Below are positions 1 to 7,070 of a DNA stretch of 10,607 bases, piece by piece (position 1 is the first letter of the stretch; each line of letters begins with the position of its first letter). Both the position numbers and the translations under genes were made by a program. The notes beneath the pieces are model-generated. The model did not search any database. It was not told the DNA's origin and was given only the letters and a program-made list of their open reading frames with translations. The stretch is from the NCBI GenBank assembly GCA_021202305.1, contig JAJQDG010000017.1, forward strand, positions 1 to 10,607, given 5' to 3'. The stretch is from Candidatus Gastranaerophilales bacterium. Lineage in GTDB: Bacteria > Cyanobacteriota > Vampirovibrionia > Gastranaerophilales > Gastranaerophilaceae.

Positions 1-2216
1 TTTATCTTGTTAAAAACAATTTCTTTTCTGACGGTTCCAAATTTTTAATTTGCTACAGAAATCAAAACACTTTAAATATGTATATTCCATCTGAAGTTCT
101 AAGCAAAGAAAATTGTTTGGATATCGCCCTAAAAAAGCGTGAAATAGGCTCTGTACGGGCGTTTATAAAAAAACATCTGGGCGATGTTTCACTATTGCCG
201 AGAAAAATTACCGACCAGATTATTTTAAATTCAAAAGGCGATCTGGCGTATTCCGGACAGGTTTTATACCACTTAATCGAAACAAAAAAACTGCTGCTCA
301 AAGATAATGTTTACGTTTTTGAAAAAGAATTTGAAGATTATTTTGTTCCGCAAAATATGACAGATATAATAAGCAGCAGGCTTGATTTTCTAAAGGAAAA
401 ATCTCCCGTTGAGTTTGTTATTTTAAATTTAGCATCGTTTCTTGGCGGCAAATTTACAAAATCCGTTATCTCTAAGGTAATCGACACGGATGATGCAGAG
501 CTTGAAAGCGCAATGGCAAACTTAATTACAGGCGGCTTCATTAAAAAAACGGATGAGGATAATTACTGTTTTAAAAACAGCCTTGTGTGGACAAATGTAT
601 ATATCCATGCCAGAAATAACCCTGACTTAAAACCATACTTGCAGGCGCTTTTAAAAGTTTTAATTTCAAAAAAAATATCTTCCCCCGCAATATGTGCGCT
701 TTTGGCTCAAACTGCGGGTGATAAGCAAACGGCATTTGCTCTGTGGACAAAAAATTTAAAACTTGCATCCGCCATAGGCGACAGTGCATTGTATATTATC
801 AGTCAAAAACAAAGCCTTGTTAATCTTGAAGGGTTAAATCTTCCAAATGAAGCTTATATAAAAAATAATATTTATGAACGTTTAGGGAAGCTCACCTGTA
901 AGAAAAATCCTGTTCAGGCGATAAGCTATCTTTCAAATGCGATCGTGGAGGCTAAAAATAATTCGGATACCGCAAAAATAATTGAATTGTCGGGATATTT
1001 GACGTTTGCCTGCATGCTGGCTCAAAAATATCCTGCCGTGATTGAAACGGTAGATAATCTGCTTTCTATATATGAAAAACGCGATAAAACACAGGTGCAA
1101 ACCGCACTTATAAAAACAAGAAAGCTGGAAGCTCTGTTATACACGGGCAATTTTGAGGAAGTTATAAATATTGTAAATACTTCAATAAACCCCGTTTTAC
1201 ATGAACTCGTTAAAACAAAAAAGAAATTTCCGTTTATTTCAAAAGAAGATTTGTATGATTCCTGGATAAGCGCAAACATAGTTCTTTCAAAAGCATACGC
1301 ATATCAGGGCAACCCGCTTGCATTTGAACTTTTGGACGTTGTTGAGAAAGAGGTCTTTAGAGACAGTAAAAATGTAAACGAAATTCTTTCTAAAAAACTG
1401 AAGCTTTCATGCGCTGTCAGCTATACAATGAAGGGGTTTTTCAACCGGTCGGATGAAATATTGCACAGTCTGATAAAAGAATTGAAAAAAACAGACACAT
1501 TTTTTATTTCCGAATGGAATATGATAACATTGTTTAACAAGGTTTTGCGCCTGGATTTTGAAAATATAAAAGAAGATTTATTTGAAGCTGTTACATACGC
1601 AAATAATAACGGTGATAATTACACAAAAAATATATTAAAAACAATTCTTGCCTTTGTCATTTTAAAAGAAGGCGACCCCCTGCGCGCACTTGAAATTTGT
1701 CAGGAACAGATGAATTATTTTTCAAATGAAAAAATAGCGCTCGGCGCCTTAATTGCCTGGTATGTCAGCGCAAAAGCGACATTAAGAATATCAGGTTCCG
1801 ATAAAGCAATTGAAATTTGCGAAAAATCAATTCAAATAGCGCAAAGTTCAAAAATCGGCACGGTCTGGTTTGAAGTTTTGTTCCAAATTCTTATGTGCGA
1901 AGCTAACATTATAAAAGGCGACCTTGAAGGCGCAAAAATGTGCATAGAACTTGCGGGGCAGGATGTAAACCGCAGCGAGCTGAATTATTTTATGGTGCAG
2001 ATAGTAAGGCTGCGCGCAATAATTATGCAGGAATCTCTGGATAAAGTAGCAGATGATAAAAAATCTCAAGCCGCGCTTACCGTTGTAAAAACCTTTGAAA
2101 AAGCGCTTATGCTCTCAGAAAAACTGGCGCTTGATGTTTTCAGTTCAAAAATCAGCAAAGAACTGACATCATTTAAAGCCTCCTGCAAATTAAAAAGAAT
2201 CAACTTGGGCGAATAG
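1..2216 (+). CDS. STAND/AAA-type ATPase with helical (TPR-like) repeat tail, C-terminal part only
   Basis: The gene is cut by the left edge. The frame ending at the TAG at 2214-2216 has no stop back to base 3, giving 737 visible residues. An ATG at 78 has no ribosome binding site in front of it and is probably internal. The first residues contain FLICYR, which resembles the strand ending in TYR of AAA_16/STAND ATPases. Next comes a helical lid and winged-helix stretch: an element reading like 'GDLAYSGQVLYHLIE', then a block around NMTDIISSRLDFL followed by LNLASFLGG, which matches the usual 'slqdll..RLd.L....ll..aavlG' pattern of this family. From about residue 220 to the end it is all alpha-helical with TPR-like pairs and no second catalytic motif. 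The Walker A and B motifs would lie upstream. Family members are regulatory, often with an N-terminal kinase, cyclase or DNA-binding effector. Which effector this one carries cannot be seen. Confidence 0.72.
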   Translation, partial: YLVKNNFFSDGSKFLICYRNQNTLNMYIPSEVLSKENCLDIALKKREIGSVRAFIKKHLGDVSLLPRKITDQIILNSKGDLAYSGQVLYHLIETKKLLLKDNVYVFEKEFEDYFVPQNMTDIISSRLDFLKEKSPVEFVILNLASFLGGKFTKSVISKVIDTDDAELESAMANLITGGFIKKTDEDNYCFKNSLVWTNVYIHARNNPDLKPYLQALLKVLISKKISSPAICALLAQTAGDKQTAFALWTKNLKLASAIGDSALYIISQKQSLVNLEGLNLPNEAYIKNNIYERLGKLTCKKNPVQAISYLSNAIVEAKNNSDTAKIIELSGYLTFACMLAQKYPAVIETVDNLLSIYEKRDKTQVQTALIKTRKLEALLYTGNFEEVINIVNTSINPVLHELVKTKKKFPFISKEDLYDSWISANIVLSKAYAYQGNPLAFELLDVVEKEVFRDSKNVNEILSKKLKLSCAVSYTMKGFFNRSDEILHSLIKELKKTDTFFISEWNMITLFNKVLRLDFENIKEDLFEAVTYANNNGDNYTKNILKTILAFVILKEGDPLRALEICQEQMNYFSNEKIALGALIAWYVSAKATLRISGSDKAIEICEKSIQIAQSSKIGTVWFEVLFQILMCEANIIKGDLEGAKMCIELAGQDVNRSELNYFMVQIVRLRAIIMQESLDKVADDKKSQAALTVVKTFEKALMLSEKLALDVFSSKISKELTSFKASCKLKRINLGE

Positions 2217-2229
2217 TTTTATTTTCATG

Positions 2230-2258
2230 TTGTCATGCCTTGTTTTTTGTAGTAATGT
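2230..2258 (+). promoter_or_regulatory. Candidate sigma-70 promoter for the SLH-domain gene
   Basis: TTGTCA at 2230-2235 matches the -35 consensus at five of six bases. It is followed by a 17-nt spacer and a weak -10, TAATGT, at 2253-2258 (three of six). Transcription would start near 2265, just before the ribosome binding site at 2274-2278. The weak -10 keeps confidence low. Confidence 0.35.
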
Positions 2259-2273
2259 ACAGTAAGGATGAAT

Positions 2274-2278
2274 AGGGG
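2274..2278 (+). promoter_or_regulatory. Ribosome binding site deciding the SLH gene start
   Basis: AGGGG directly abuts an ATG at 2279, which is too close to serve it, and lies 9 nt before the in-frame ATG at 2288. The spacing therefore favours 2288. That start also puts a Lys-Lys pair at the beginning of the signal peptide. Confidence 0.6.
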
Positions 2279-2287
2279 ATGATAAGT

Positions 2288-3565
2288 ATGAAAAAAATCT
2301 TTAATTTATTTTTAGCGCTTTTCCTTTTTGGTACGCTTGTTTTTGTTCCCGGGGCAAATGCTGCGGATATCGCCGATATTGGCAGCGATTACTGGGCGCA
2401 TGCCGAAATTAACCAGATGATTGACAACGGCATTATGACGGTTGATTCAAACAACAATTTTAATCCGAATGCTCCTGTTGAAAGAGCTGCGTTTACTTCA
2501 ATGCTGATAAAAGTTTTAAACCAGAGCAGCCTTGATGTATACATCGAAAATCCGTTTGAAGATGTTGATGTCAAAACCGAATTTTATGATGACATTATGC
2601 GTTCCGAACAAATAGGGCTTATATACGGATATCCGGACGGTACATTCAGACCCAAAACAGATATAGTAAAATCTGAAGTAACGTCTGTTGTAAGCCACAT
2701 TACGAAGGATACAATTTATGACTTATCTATTTTGGACGATTTTACGGATACGGATAAAATTCCTGAATGGGCAAAAGCTGCTTATGCAAAAACAGTTAAA
2801 TATAATCTTTTTGTAAATTATCCTGATAGGGCGCAATTTGAACCGGATAGGGATATTACAAGGGCTGAAACAGCGGTATTGCTTGCTAAATTACAGAATG
2901 CCATTTCAAACGTAAAAGAAGAATACAAAGCCGAAGAAGTTGAAAAAACTCTTTCAACCGAGCATTTATCAATTCATTCGCAGGCAGCTTCAAATTTGGT
3001 TACCATTACCAATATGAAAAAAGTTATTGAAGAAGGAAATATCCTTAAAGTTTCTTTTACCGATAAATATAAAGCAAAAGATGCAAACGTGGGCGACAGC
3101 GTTGTCTTGGTTAATGAAAAAGATGTTATTACGGATGAAGGCACGCTTTTAATTCCTGCAAACAGTAAATTTTATGCAACTGTTGAAGATATCGTACAGC
3201 CGAAAATCCTTAACAAATCGGGCGCAATTAAGTTCAATTTCAATAAGTTAGAGCTTGCAGGCGGTCAGTCAACAACTATGGACGGCACCGTGTATAACGA
3301 TTTAGAAGGATATTTGAAGAAAAGCTCTGCAAAGAAACTTTTGGGTTATACGGTAGGCGGCGCAGTTTTGGGCGTTGGCGTAGGTTCTGCAATAGGCTTC
3401 CCTGTGGATGAAGTAGGTACAGCTTATGCAATCGGCATACCGTCAGGCGCCGTGCTCGGCTTTTTGACAGGTCTTTTTACAAAAGGAAGCATGTATACAG
3501 CAAATAAGGGCGATGAACTTTATATCAAGCTGAATGCACCTTTGTATCTCCAAGAATCACTTTAA
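2288..3565 (+). CDS. SLH-domain envelope protein with VirB10/TrbI-like C-terminal region
   Basis: A 425-residue exported protein. Residues 1-25 are a signal peptide (KK, a hydrophobic core, then an ANA-A cleavage site). Three S-layer homology domains follow at about 30-75, 89-140 and 151-203. They are recognisable by YWAHAEINQMIDNGIM with FNPNAPVERAAF, by GLIYGYPDGTFRPKTDIVKSE, and by WAKAAYAKTV with FEPDRDITRAETAVLLAKL. SLH domains normally anchor proteins to cell-wall polymers. In cyanobacteria they occur at the periplasmic end of outer-membrane porins. No porin beta-barrel follows here. Instead, residues 262-330 (VGDSVVLVN, GTLLIPANSKFYATV, IKFNFNKLELAGG) resemble the VirB10/TrbI barrel pattern. 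A glycine-rich hydrophobic hairpin follows at about 353-398, then a short strand at 409-416. The gene stands alone between a candidate promoter and a terminator. The SLH call is firm; the C-terminal assignment is by pattern only. Confidence 0.88.
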   Translation: MKKIFNLFLALFLFGTLVFVPGANAADIADIGSDYWAHAEINQMIDNGIMTVDSNNNFNPNAPVERAAFTSMLIKVLNQSSLDVYIENPFEDVDVKTEFYDDIMRSEQIGLIYGYPDGTFRPKTDIVKSEVTSVVSHITKDTIYDLSILDDFTDTDKIPEWAKAAYAKTVKYNLFVNYPDRAQFEPDRDITRAETAVLLAKLQNAISNVKEEYKAEEVEKTLSTEHLSIHSQAASNLVTITNMKKVIEEGNILKVSFTDKYKAKDANVGDSVVLVNEKDVITDEGTLLIPANSKFYATVEDIVQPKILNKSGAIKFNFNKLELAGGQSTTMDGTVYNDLEGYLKKSSAKKLLGYTVGGAVLGVGVGSAIGFPVDEVGTAYAIGIPSGAVLGFLTGLFTKGSMYTANKGDELYIKLNAPLYLQESL

Positions 3566-3571
3566 TTAAAA

Positions 3572-3608
3572 AACGGGTTATCTTAATTTTAAAAAAGGAT
3601 AACCCGTT
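3572..3608 (+). terminator. Hairpin terminator after the SLH-domain gene
   Basis: AACGGGTTATC (3572-3582) pairs perfectly with GATAACCCGTT (3598-3608), an 11-bp stem with a 15-nt loop starting 6 nt after the stop codon. The following bases, ATTTTAAAA, are a short U-rich tail. The arrangement fits an intrinsic terminator, although the U-tract is modest. Confidence 0.7.
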
Positions 3609-3693
3609 ATTTTAAAAAACCTGAATTCATTGTATGGGGCGGGTTTTTGGATAAATTTTTAGGTAAATATTTGTTAATTTAAGTTCAAGATGT

Positions 3694-3722
3694 TTGCAAA
3701 AAAATTTTTTCCTTCATATAAT
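3694..3722 (+). promoter_or_regulatory. Sigma-70 promoter for acpP-fabF
   Basis: TTGCAA (3694-3699), a 17-nt spacer, and a perfect TATAAT (3717-3722). The spacer contains an A7T6 tract, which probably bends the DNA. Transcription would start near 3729, about 30 nt before the acpP start. It is the only good promoter between the upstream terminator and acpP. Confidence 0.7.
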
Positions 3723-3760
3723 CAGATAGTTAGTATTATTTTATTTTAAACGAGGTAAAA

Positions 3761-3994
3761 ATGAGTACATTTGAAAGAGTAAAAAAAGTTGTTGTTGATC
3801 AGTTAAGCGTTGAGGAAGGTCTTGTTACACCTGAAGCAAGCTTTACAAATGATTTAGGCGCAGATTCACTTGACACGGTTGAACTTGTTATGGCGCTTGA
3901 AGAAGAATTCGGCTGCGAGATACCCGATGAAGAAGCTGAAAAAATCGCTACGGTTAATGATGCCGTTACTTATATTGATGCGCACCTTTCATAG
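3761..3994 (+). CDS. acpP: Acyl carrier protein
   Basis: A 77-residue acidic protein of normal length for AcpP. It carries growing fatty-acyl chains in the cytoplasm on a phosphopantetheine arm. The attachment serine is Ser36 in the conserved [14 protein letters not shown] motif, and the helix II/III region [16 protein letters not shown] is also typical. The start is set by the GAGGT at 3752-3756. fabF follows 95 nt downstream on the same strand, the standard acpP-fabF order of bacterial fatty-acid clusters, so the two are probably transcribed together from the promoter at 3694-3722. Cys52, in the third helix region, is unusual but unlikely to change function. The identification is secure. 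Confidence 0.97.
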   Translation: MSTFERVKKVVVDQLSVEEGLVTPEASFTNDLGADSLDTVELVMALEEEFGCEIPDEEAEKIATVNDAVTYIDAHLS

Positions 3995-4017
3995 TTTTTA
4001 AACTATTTATTCATTTG

Positions 4018-4058
4018 CAAAAAGTTGCATTGAGATAATATCGATTTGTAACTTTTTG
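4018..4058 (+). promoter_or_regulatory. Hairpin between acpP and fabF (possible attenuator or processing site)
   Basis: CAAAAAGTTGCA (4018-4029) pairs with TGTAACTTTTTG (4047-4058): 12 pairs including one G-U, with a 17-nt loop. It lies 24 nt after the acpP stop and ends 31 nt before the fabF start. A smaller palindrome, ATAGTTT-TT-AAACTAT, overlaps the acpP stop (3991-4006). The structure could partly terminate transcription or protect the acpP message, which is usually needed in excess over fabF. The role is inferred. Confidence 0.45.
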
Positions 4059-4077
4059 GCATGAATTATCACACTTG

Positions 4078-4084
4078 AAGGAAG
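4078..4084 (+). promoter_or_regulatory. Ribosome binding site deciding the fabF start
   Basis: AAGGAAG ends 5 nt before the ATG at 4090. The reading frame also has a TTG at 4075, but this site would then lie inside the gene. An out-of-frame ATG at 4085 meets a stop after two codons. The start at 4090 is therefore preferred. Confidence 0.7.
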
Positions 4085-4089
4085 ATGAG

Positions 4090-5349
4090 ATGAGTACAAA
4101 TAGCAAAAGAGCAGTAATTACAGGTCTTGGAATTATTTCTCCGTTCGGACTCGGGGTGGACAAGTTTTGGAATAGCCTTATTGAAGGTAAATCCGGCATT
4201 TCCAGAATTGAAAATATTTCGCCCGATGGTCATACGGTTCATATTGCAGGTGAAATCAAAAATTTTGAAGAAATATCCACGCTTGATTCCAAAGACACAA
4301 AAAGAATGGATAGATATACCCAATTTGCAATAATGGCGGCTGATGAGGCAATGGCTGATTCGGGTCTTGAAGTTGAAAAATTGGATCCGTATCGTTTTGG
4401 TGTAATAGTAGGCTCTGCAGCAGGCGGGTTCGGCACTTTTGAAAAACAGCATCTCACTATCATTGAAAGAGGTCCTTCAAAATGTTCGCCCTTTACTGTT
4501 CCAATGATTATCGCAGATATGGGTGCCGGAAGAATATCAATGAAATACGGTGCAAAAGGTCCGAATAAAGCAATAGTTACTGCTTGCGCCACATCCGCCC
4601 ATTGCATAGGTGATTCTTTGCGTACAATCCAATACGGCGAAGCTGATGTAATTATTGCAGGCGGTGCAGAAGCCGTCATAACAAGGCTTGGTATCGGGGC
4701 ATTTACCTCTGCAAGAACCCTTTCTAAAAGAAACGATGAGCCTCAAAAGGCTTCACGTCCTTATGATGTTGACAGGGACGGGTTTGTAATGTCTGAGGGT
4801 GCTGCGATTGTTATTGTGGAAGAATTAGAACATGCCAAAAAACGCGGTGCAAAAATTTATGCGGAAATTGTGGGCTACGGTCAAACGGGCGATGCTTATG
4901 ATATTGTTGCGCCGGATCCCTCAGGGGTTGGTGCCGCGAAAGCAATGGAATTTGCTGTAAAAGATGCAGGATTAAAACCTGTAGATGTACAGTATATCAA
5001 TTCCCATGGAACATCCACGGGTCTTGGAGATATTGCGGAATCAAAGGCAATTGCTGAAGTCTTTGGGGATCTTTCAGTTAATCCGGATTTGAAAGTTTCT
5101 TCAACTAAATCTATGCACGGGCATATGCTCGGTGCAACCGGCGCCGCAGAAACAATCGTTTGCATGAAGGTTATTAATGAAGGTATCATTCCGCCTACAA
5201 TAAATCTTGATAATCAAGATGAGCATGTTGCCAATTTAAACTATGTTCCTCATAAGGCGCTCAGGGCAAAGGTAGATTGCGCATTGACAAATTCTTTCGG
5301 CTTCGGCGGACACAATGCCTCTCTGGTATTCAAAAAATACGCAGAATAA
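4090..5349 (+). CDS. fabF: 3-oxoacyl-[acyl-carrier-protein] synthase II
   Basis: A 419-residue beta-ketoacyl-ACP synthase of the FabF type, which condenses malonyl-ACP with acyl-ACP in fatty-acid elongation. The Cys-His-His triad is visible: Cys166 in VTACATSAH, His306 in NSHGTSTGLGD, and His345 in KSMHGHMLGATGAAE, with the companion Lys340 in STKSM. The thiolase-fold start GLGIISPFG and the closing NSFGFGGHNASLVF loop are both present. Length and residue spacing match the E. coli enzyme (about 412 residues, triad shifted by 3-5). The gene follows acpP, its substrate carrier. No strong terminator follows; the nearest structures are the weak hairpin at 5378-5395 and the promoter of the next unit. 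There is no sign of damage. Confidence 0.97.
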   Translation: MSTNSKRAVITGLGIISPFGLGVDKFWNSLIEGKSGISRIENISPDGHTVHIAGEIKNFEEISTLDSKDTKRMDRYTQFAIMAADEAMADSGLEVEKLDPYRFGVIVGSAAGGFGTFEKQHLTIIERGPSKCSPFTVPMIIADMGAGRISMKYGAKGPNKAIVTACATSAHCIGDSLRTIQYGEADVIIAGGAEAVITRLGIGAFTSARTLSKRNDEPQKASRPYDVDRDGFVMSEGAAIVIVEELEHAKKRGAKIYAEIVGYGQTGDAYDIVAPDPSGVGAAKAMEFAVKDAGLKPVDVQYINSHGTSTGLGDIAESKAIAEVFGDLSVNPDLKVSSTKSMHGHMLGATGAAETIVCMKVINEGIIPPTINLDNQDEHVANLNYVPHKALRAKVDCALTNSFGFGGHNASLVFKKYAE

Positions 5350-5355
5350 CTTTTA

Positions 5356-5384
5356 TTGACAGTATTCTTTGTCCGTTATACCAT
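5356..5384 (+). promoter_or_regulatory. Candidate promoter for the 124-bp array and tRNA-Leu
   Basis: A perfect TTGACA (5356-5361), a 17-nt spacer, and TACCAT (5379-5384, four of six). Transcription would start near 5391 and run through both tandem units into the tRNA. The -10 overlaps an inverted repeat, ATACCA (5378-5383) with TGGTAT (5390-5395). A 12-nt palindrome, CTTGCATGCAAG, lies at 5416-5427. Either could be a regulator site or a leader hairpin. Confidence 0.5.
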
Positions 5385-5436
5385 GAGTGTGGTATCAGTT
5401 AAGATGTTTGCCGCGCTTGCATGCAAGTTTACCTGA

Positions 5437-5707
5437 TTGAAAACTAAATATTTTATGTCTAAAGTGGCACTTCTGCCGACGAGAGAATGACTAAATGTCA
5501 TTCTTGAGGAGAGGGCAAATGCGGAGCTTTTGCTCCGCCACGATACAAAACAAAATAACCTTGAAAACTAAATATTTTATGTCTAAAGTGGCACTTCTGC
5601 CGACGAGAGAATGACTAAATGTCATTCTTGAGGAGAGGGCAAATGCGGAGCTTTTGCTCCGCCACGATACAAAACAAAATAACCTTGAAAACTAAATATT
5701 TTATGTC
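5437..5707 (+). repeat. Tandem array: two identical 124-bp units plus a 23-bp partial unit ending in the tRNA
   Basis: Units at 5437-5560 and 5561-5684 are identical over all 124 bases. A third copy of the first 23 bases (5685-5707) forms the tRNA leader and the first three bases of the tRNA. Each unit starts TTGAAAACTAAATATT and holds three hairpins, given for unit 1: GGCA-CTTC-TGCC (5466-5477), AGAATGAC-TAAAT-GTCATTCT (5484-5504), and GCGGAGC-TTTT-GCTCCGC (5521-5538). The same three lie 124 bases further on in unit 2. There is no convincing reading frame with a ribosome binding site. The unit could be a structured RNA cut from the tRNA precursor, a tandemly duplicated intergenic element, or a recent duplication. 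It is not a CRISPR array: the units abut directly with no variable spacers. Confidence 0.9.
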
Positions 5708-5785
5708 GGAGTGGCGGAATGGTAGACGCGCACGTTTGAGGGGCGTGTGGAGAAATCTGTACGGGTTCAAGTCCCGTCTTCGACA
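5705..5785 (+). tRNA. tRNA-Leu (anticodon GAG)
   Basis: The cloverleaf folds by eye. Acceptor 5705-5711 (GTCGGAG) pairs with 5778-5784 (CTTCGAC), with one G-U. The D stem is GCG/CGC (5714-5716 with 5727-5729). The anticodon stem is CACGT/GCGTG (5731-5735 with 5743-5747) around a loop with anticodon GAG at 5738-5740, reading CUC/CUU. A short class II variable arm contains AGA-AA-TCT. The T arm is ACGGG-TTCAAGT-CCCGT (5761-5777). The discriminator is A5785, as expected for leucine. CCA is not encoded. A run of six T (5786-5791) follows directly and may end transcription. The first three bases coincide with the end of the partial 124-bp unit. Confidence 0.93.
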
Positions 5786-5886
5786 TTTTTTCCATTTTTG
5801 CTAAAATCAAGCAATAATTTAAAGACGGAATTAAGCTCATAATGCGGGTTTAAGCCGTCATATAAAAAAAAATTCAAAATTGAGAA

Positions 5887-5911
5887 TGCGGAAAATTTTA
5901 ATCTTTCCGCA
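5887..5911 (-). terminator. Hairpin terminator for the 28-residue-repeat protein gene
   Basis: TGCGGAAA (5887-5894) pairs with TTTCCGCA (5904-5911), an 8-bp stem with a 9-nt loop, 24 nt beyond the stop codon of the minus-strand gene. Read on the minus strand it is followed by a T-rich stretch with nine consecutive T (complement of 5864-5872). The T-run begins some distance from the stem, so efficiency is uncertain. Confidence 0.45.
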
Positions 5912-5935
5912 AAATCAACGGGTATCATTTAAAAA

Positions 5936-7018
5936 TTATTCTTCATCATCGAAAAAATCATCTTCAAATTCTTCGTCTTCAAATTCATCATAATCATCAA
6001 TATTTTCAGAAACTTTTTTAAATTTGCCGTCAACTACTTCATACTGTTTTTTGCAGCCGACTATATCGCCATTTGCATCTAATTCTACATCTTTCATGTA
6101 TTTGCCAGGCTTGCCGTCAACAAATTCAAATGCGCTTGCTGCTTCACCCGCGCCTTTTTCTGTGGTTTTTGCATCTTTCATAAATAAAGTTATATTTTCA
6201 TTCTCATCAAACGAAAAATATCTGTTAATTTTTGACAAATCGGCTCCGTCTTCCATATTTTCTATATATTCGCCGAGAAATCCATCTTTATTCCAGTAAA
6301 AATTCTTGGCAGCTTCATTTTTGCCTTCTGCATGCATTAAATCTTCCGAATATTCTCTAAATCTTCCGTCAGCAAAACGAAAGCTTTCAGCTGCTTTATA
6401 GGCTTCGTTAGAAAGTCTTTCAAATCCTTTATAAAAAGTTTCAAGGGTGCCGTCCGGACAATATTTATACATTGTTTTTTCTGCGAAATCTTCAACGCTT
6501 TCGGGCAGCCCTTCAACAACCGTTGTTGCACGTTTTTCAGCGCCTTCTTTAGTGTATTCTATCATTTTATCGAGAACTTTTTTGCCTTCATCATCTTGAG
6601 AAGTGATAAATTTCCTTATTATGTTGCCGTTTTCATCTACTACATCGTCATAATTTTTTGAAACGCCTTCTTTTATGTATCCTGTTACTTCGTCCCAAAC
6701 TTCCCTGCCTTTTTGCAGAATGCCTTCGCTTTCTTCTTGAATTTGTACAGCTCTCGCTTTAATACCGCTTGTTTCGCCTATTATATTCTCAGCTTCTTTC
6801 ATAATTCTTGCAGGAGAATTTTTATATATTAAAATTCCTCCTATTGCAACAGCAGCAATTCCGGCGGCAGCTGCAACGCCCGTAAATGAAATTTTCTTTT
6901 TTTCTTTAATCGGATCGGTTGCACTAAGTTGAACCGGTTGTTCTTCAGGTGCATTATCAACGGCTTTGACACCGGAATTAATATAATTACTCAATAGCGG
7001 GCTGATTTCAGTTTGCAT
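5936..7018 (-). CDS. Unrecognised acidic membrane-anchored protein with six 28-residue repeats
   Basis: I do not recognise this 360-residue protein. A polar N-terminus (1-43) leads into one Gly/Ala-rich hydrophobic segment (about 46-65, GVAAAAGIAAVAIGGILIY), without a cleavable signal peptide. Residues 70-183 are charged and helical. From 184 to 340 a degenerate repeat occurs six times, with its D-G (or N-E) pair at 189, 217, 245, 273, 301 and 330. The consensus is roughly D-G-x4-[YF]-x-[KE]-[DNG], with an aromatic 'FxF'-like strand just before the next D-G. This resembles short beta-strand repeats such as MORN/YwqK types, but I cannot assign it. The last 20 residues are nearly all Asp, Glu and Phe/Tyr. 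GGAGAA 6 nt before the ATG supports the start. It is divergent from the glycine-zipper gene at 7163. Probably membrane-anchored; function unknown. Confidence 0.8.
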   Translation of the reverse strand: MQTEISPLLSNYINSGVKAVDNAPEEQPVQLSATDPIKEKKKISFTGVAAAAGIAAVAIGGILIYKNSPARIMKEAENIIGETSGIKARAVQIQEESEGILQKGREVWDEVTGYIKEGVSKNYDDVVDENGNIIRKFITSQDDEGKKVLDKMIEYTKEGAEKRATTVVEGLPESVEDFAEKTMYKYCPDGTLETFYKGFERLSNEAYKAAESFRFADGRFREYSEDLMHAEGKNEAAKNFYWNKDGFLGEYIENMEDGADLSKINRYFSFDENENITLFMKDAKTTEKGAGEAASAFEFVDGKPGKYMKDVELDANGDIVGCKKQYEVVDGKFKKVSENIDDYDEFEDEEFEDDFFDDEE

Positions 7019-7070
7019 TACATTTCTCCAATTTGTTAATCTTTCCGTTAAACGTTTGTGATGTTTAAAA

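Noticed and set aside
2279..2287. Start of the SLH gene at ATG 2279
   Set aside because: AGGGG touches this ATG, leaving no room for initiation; the ATG at 2288 has correct spacing and a better signal peptide start.
4075..4089. fabF start at TTG 4075
   Set aside because: The ribosome binding site (4078-4084) lies downstream of it and serves the ATG at 4090; the extra residues do not belong to the FabF fold.
4069..4746. Several minus-strand frames opposite fabF
   Set aside because: fabF is intact with all catalytic residues; these are shadow frames without ribosome binding sites.
5437..5707. CRISPR array
   Set aside because: Units of 124 bp abut without variable spacers, and there is no cas gene; it is a plain tandem duplication.
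5619..5804. 61-codon plus-strand frame across the second repeat unit and the tRNA
   Set aside because: It runs through tRNA-Leu and repeat hairpins and has no protein-like composition; noncoding.
5622..5840. 72-codon minus-strand frame over the tRNA
   Set aside because: Antisense to the tRNA and array; no ribosome binding site; a chance frame.
5824..5859. GACGG...CCGTC hairpin after the tRNA
   Set aside because: Only five solid pairs, a large loop and no T-run on the plus strand; not convincing as a terminator.
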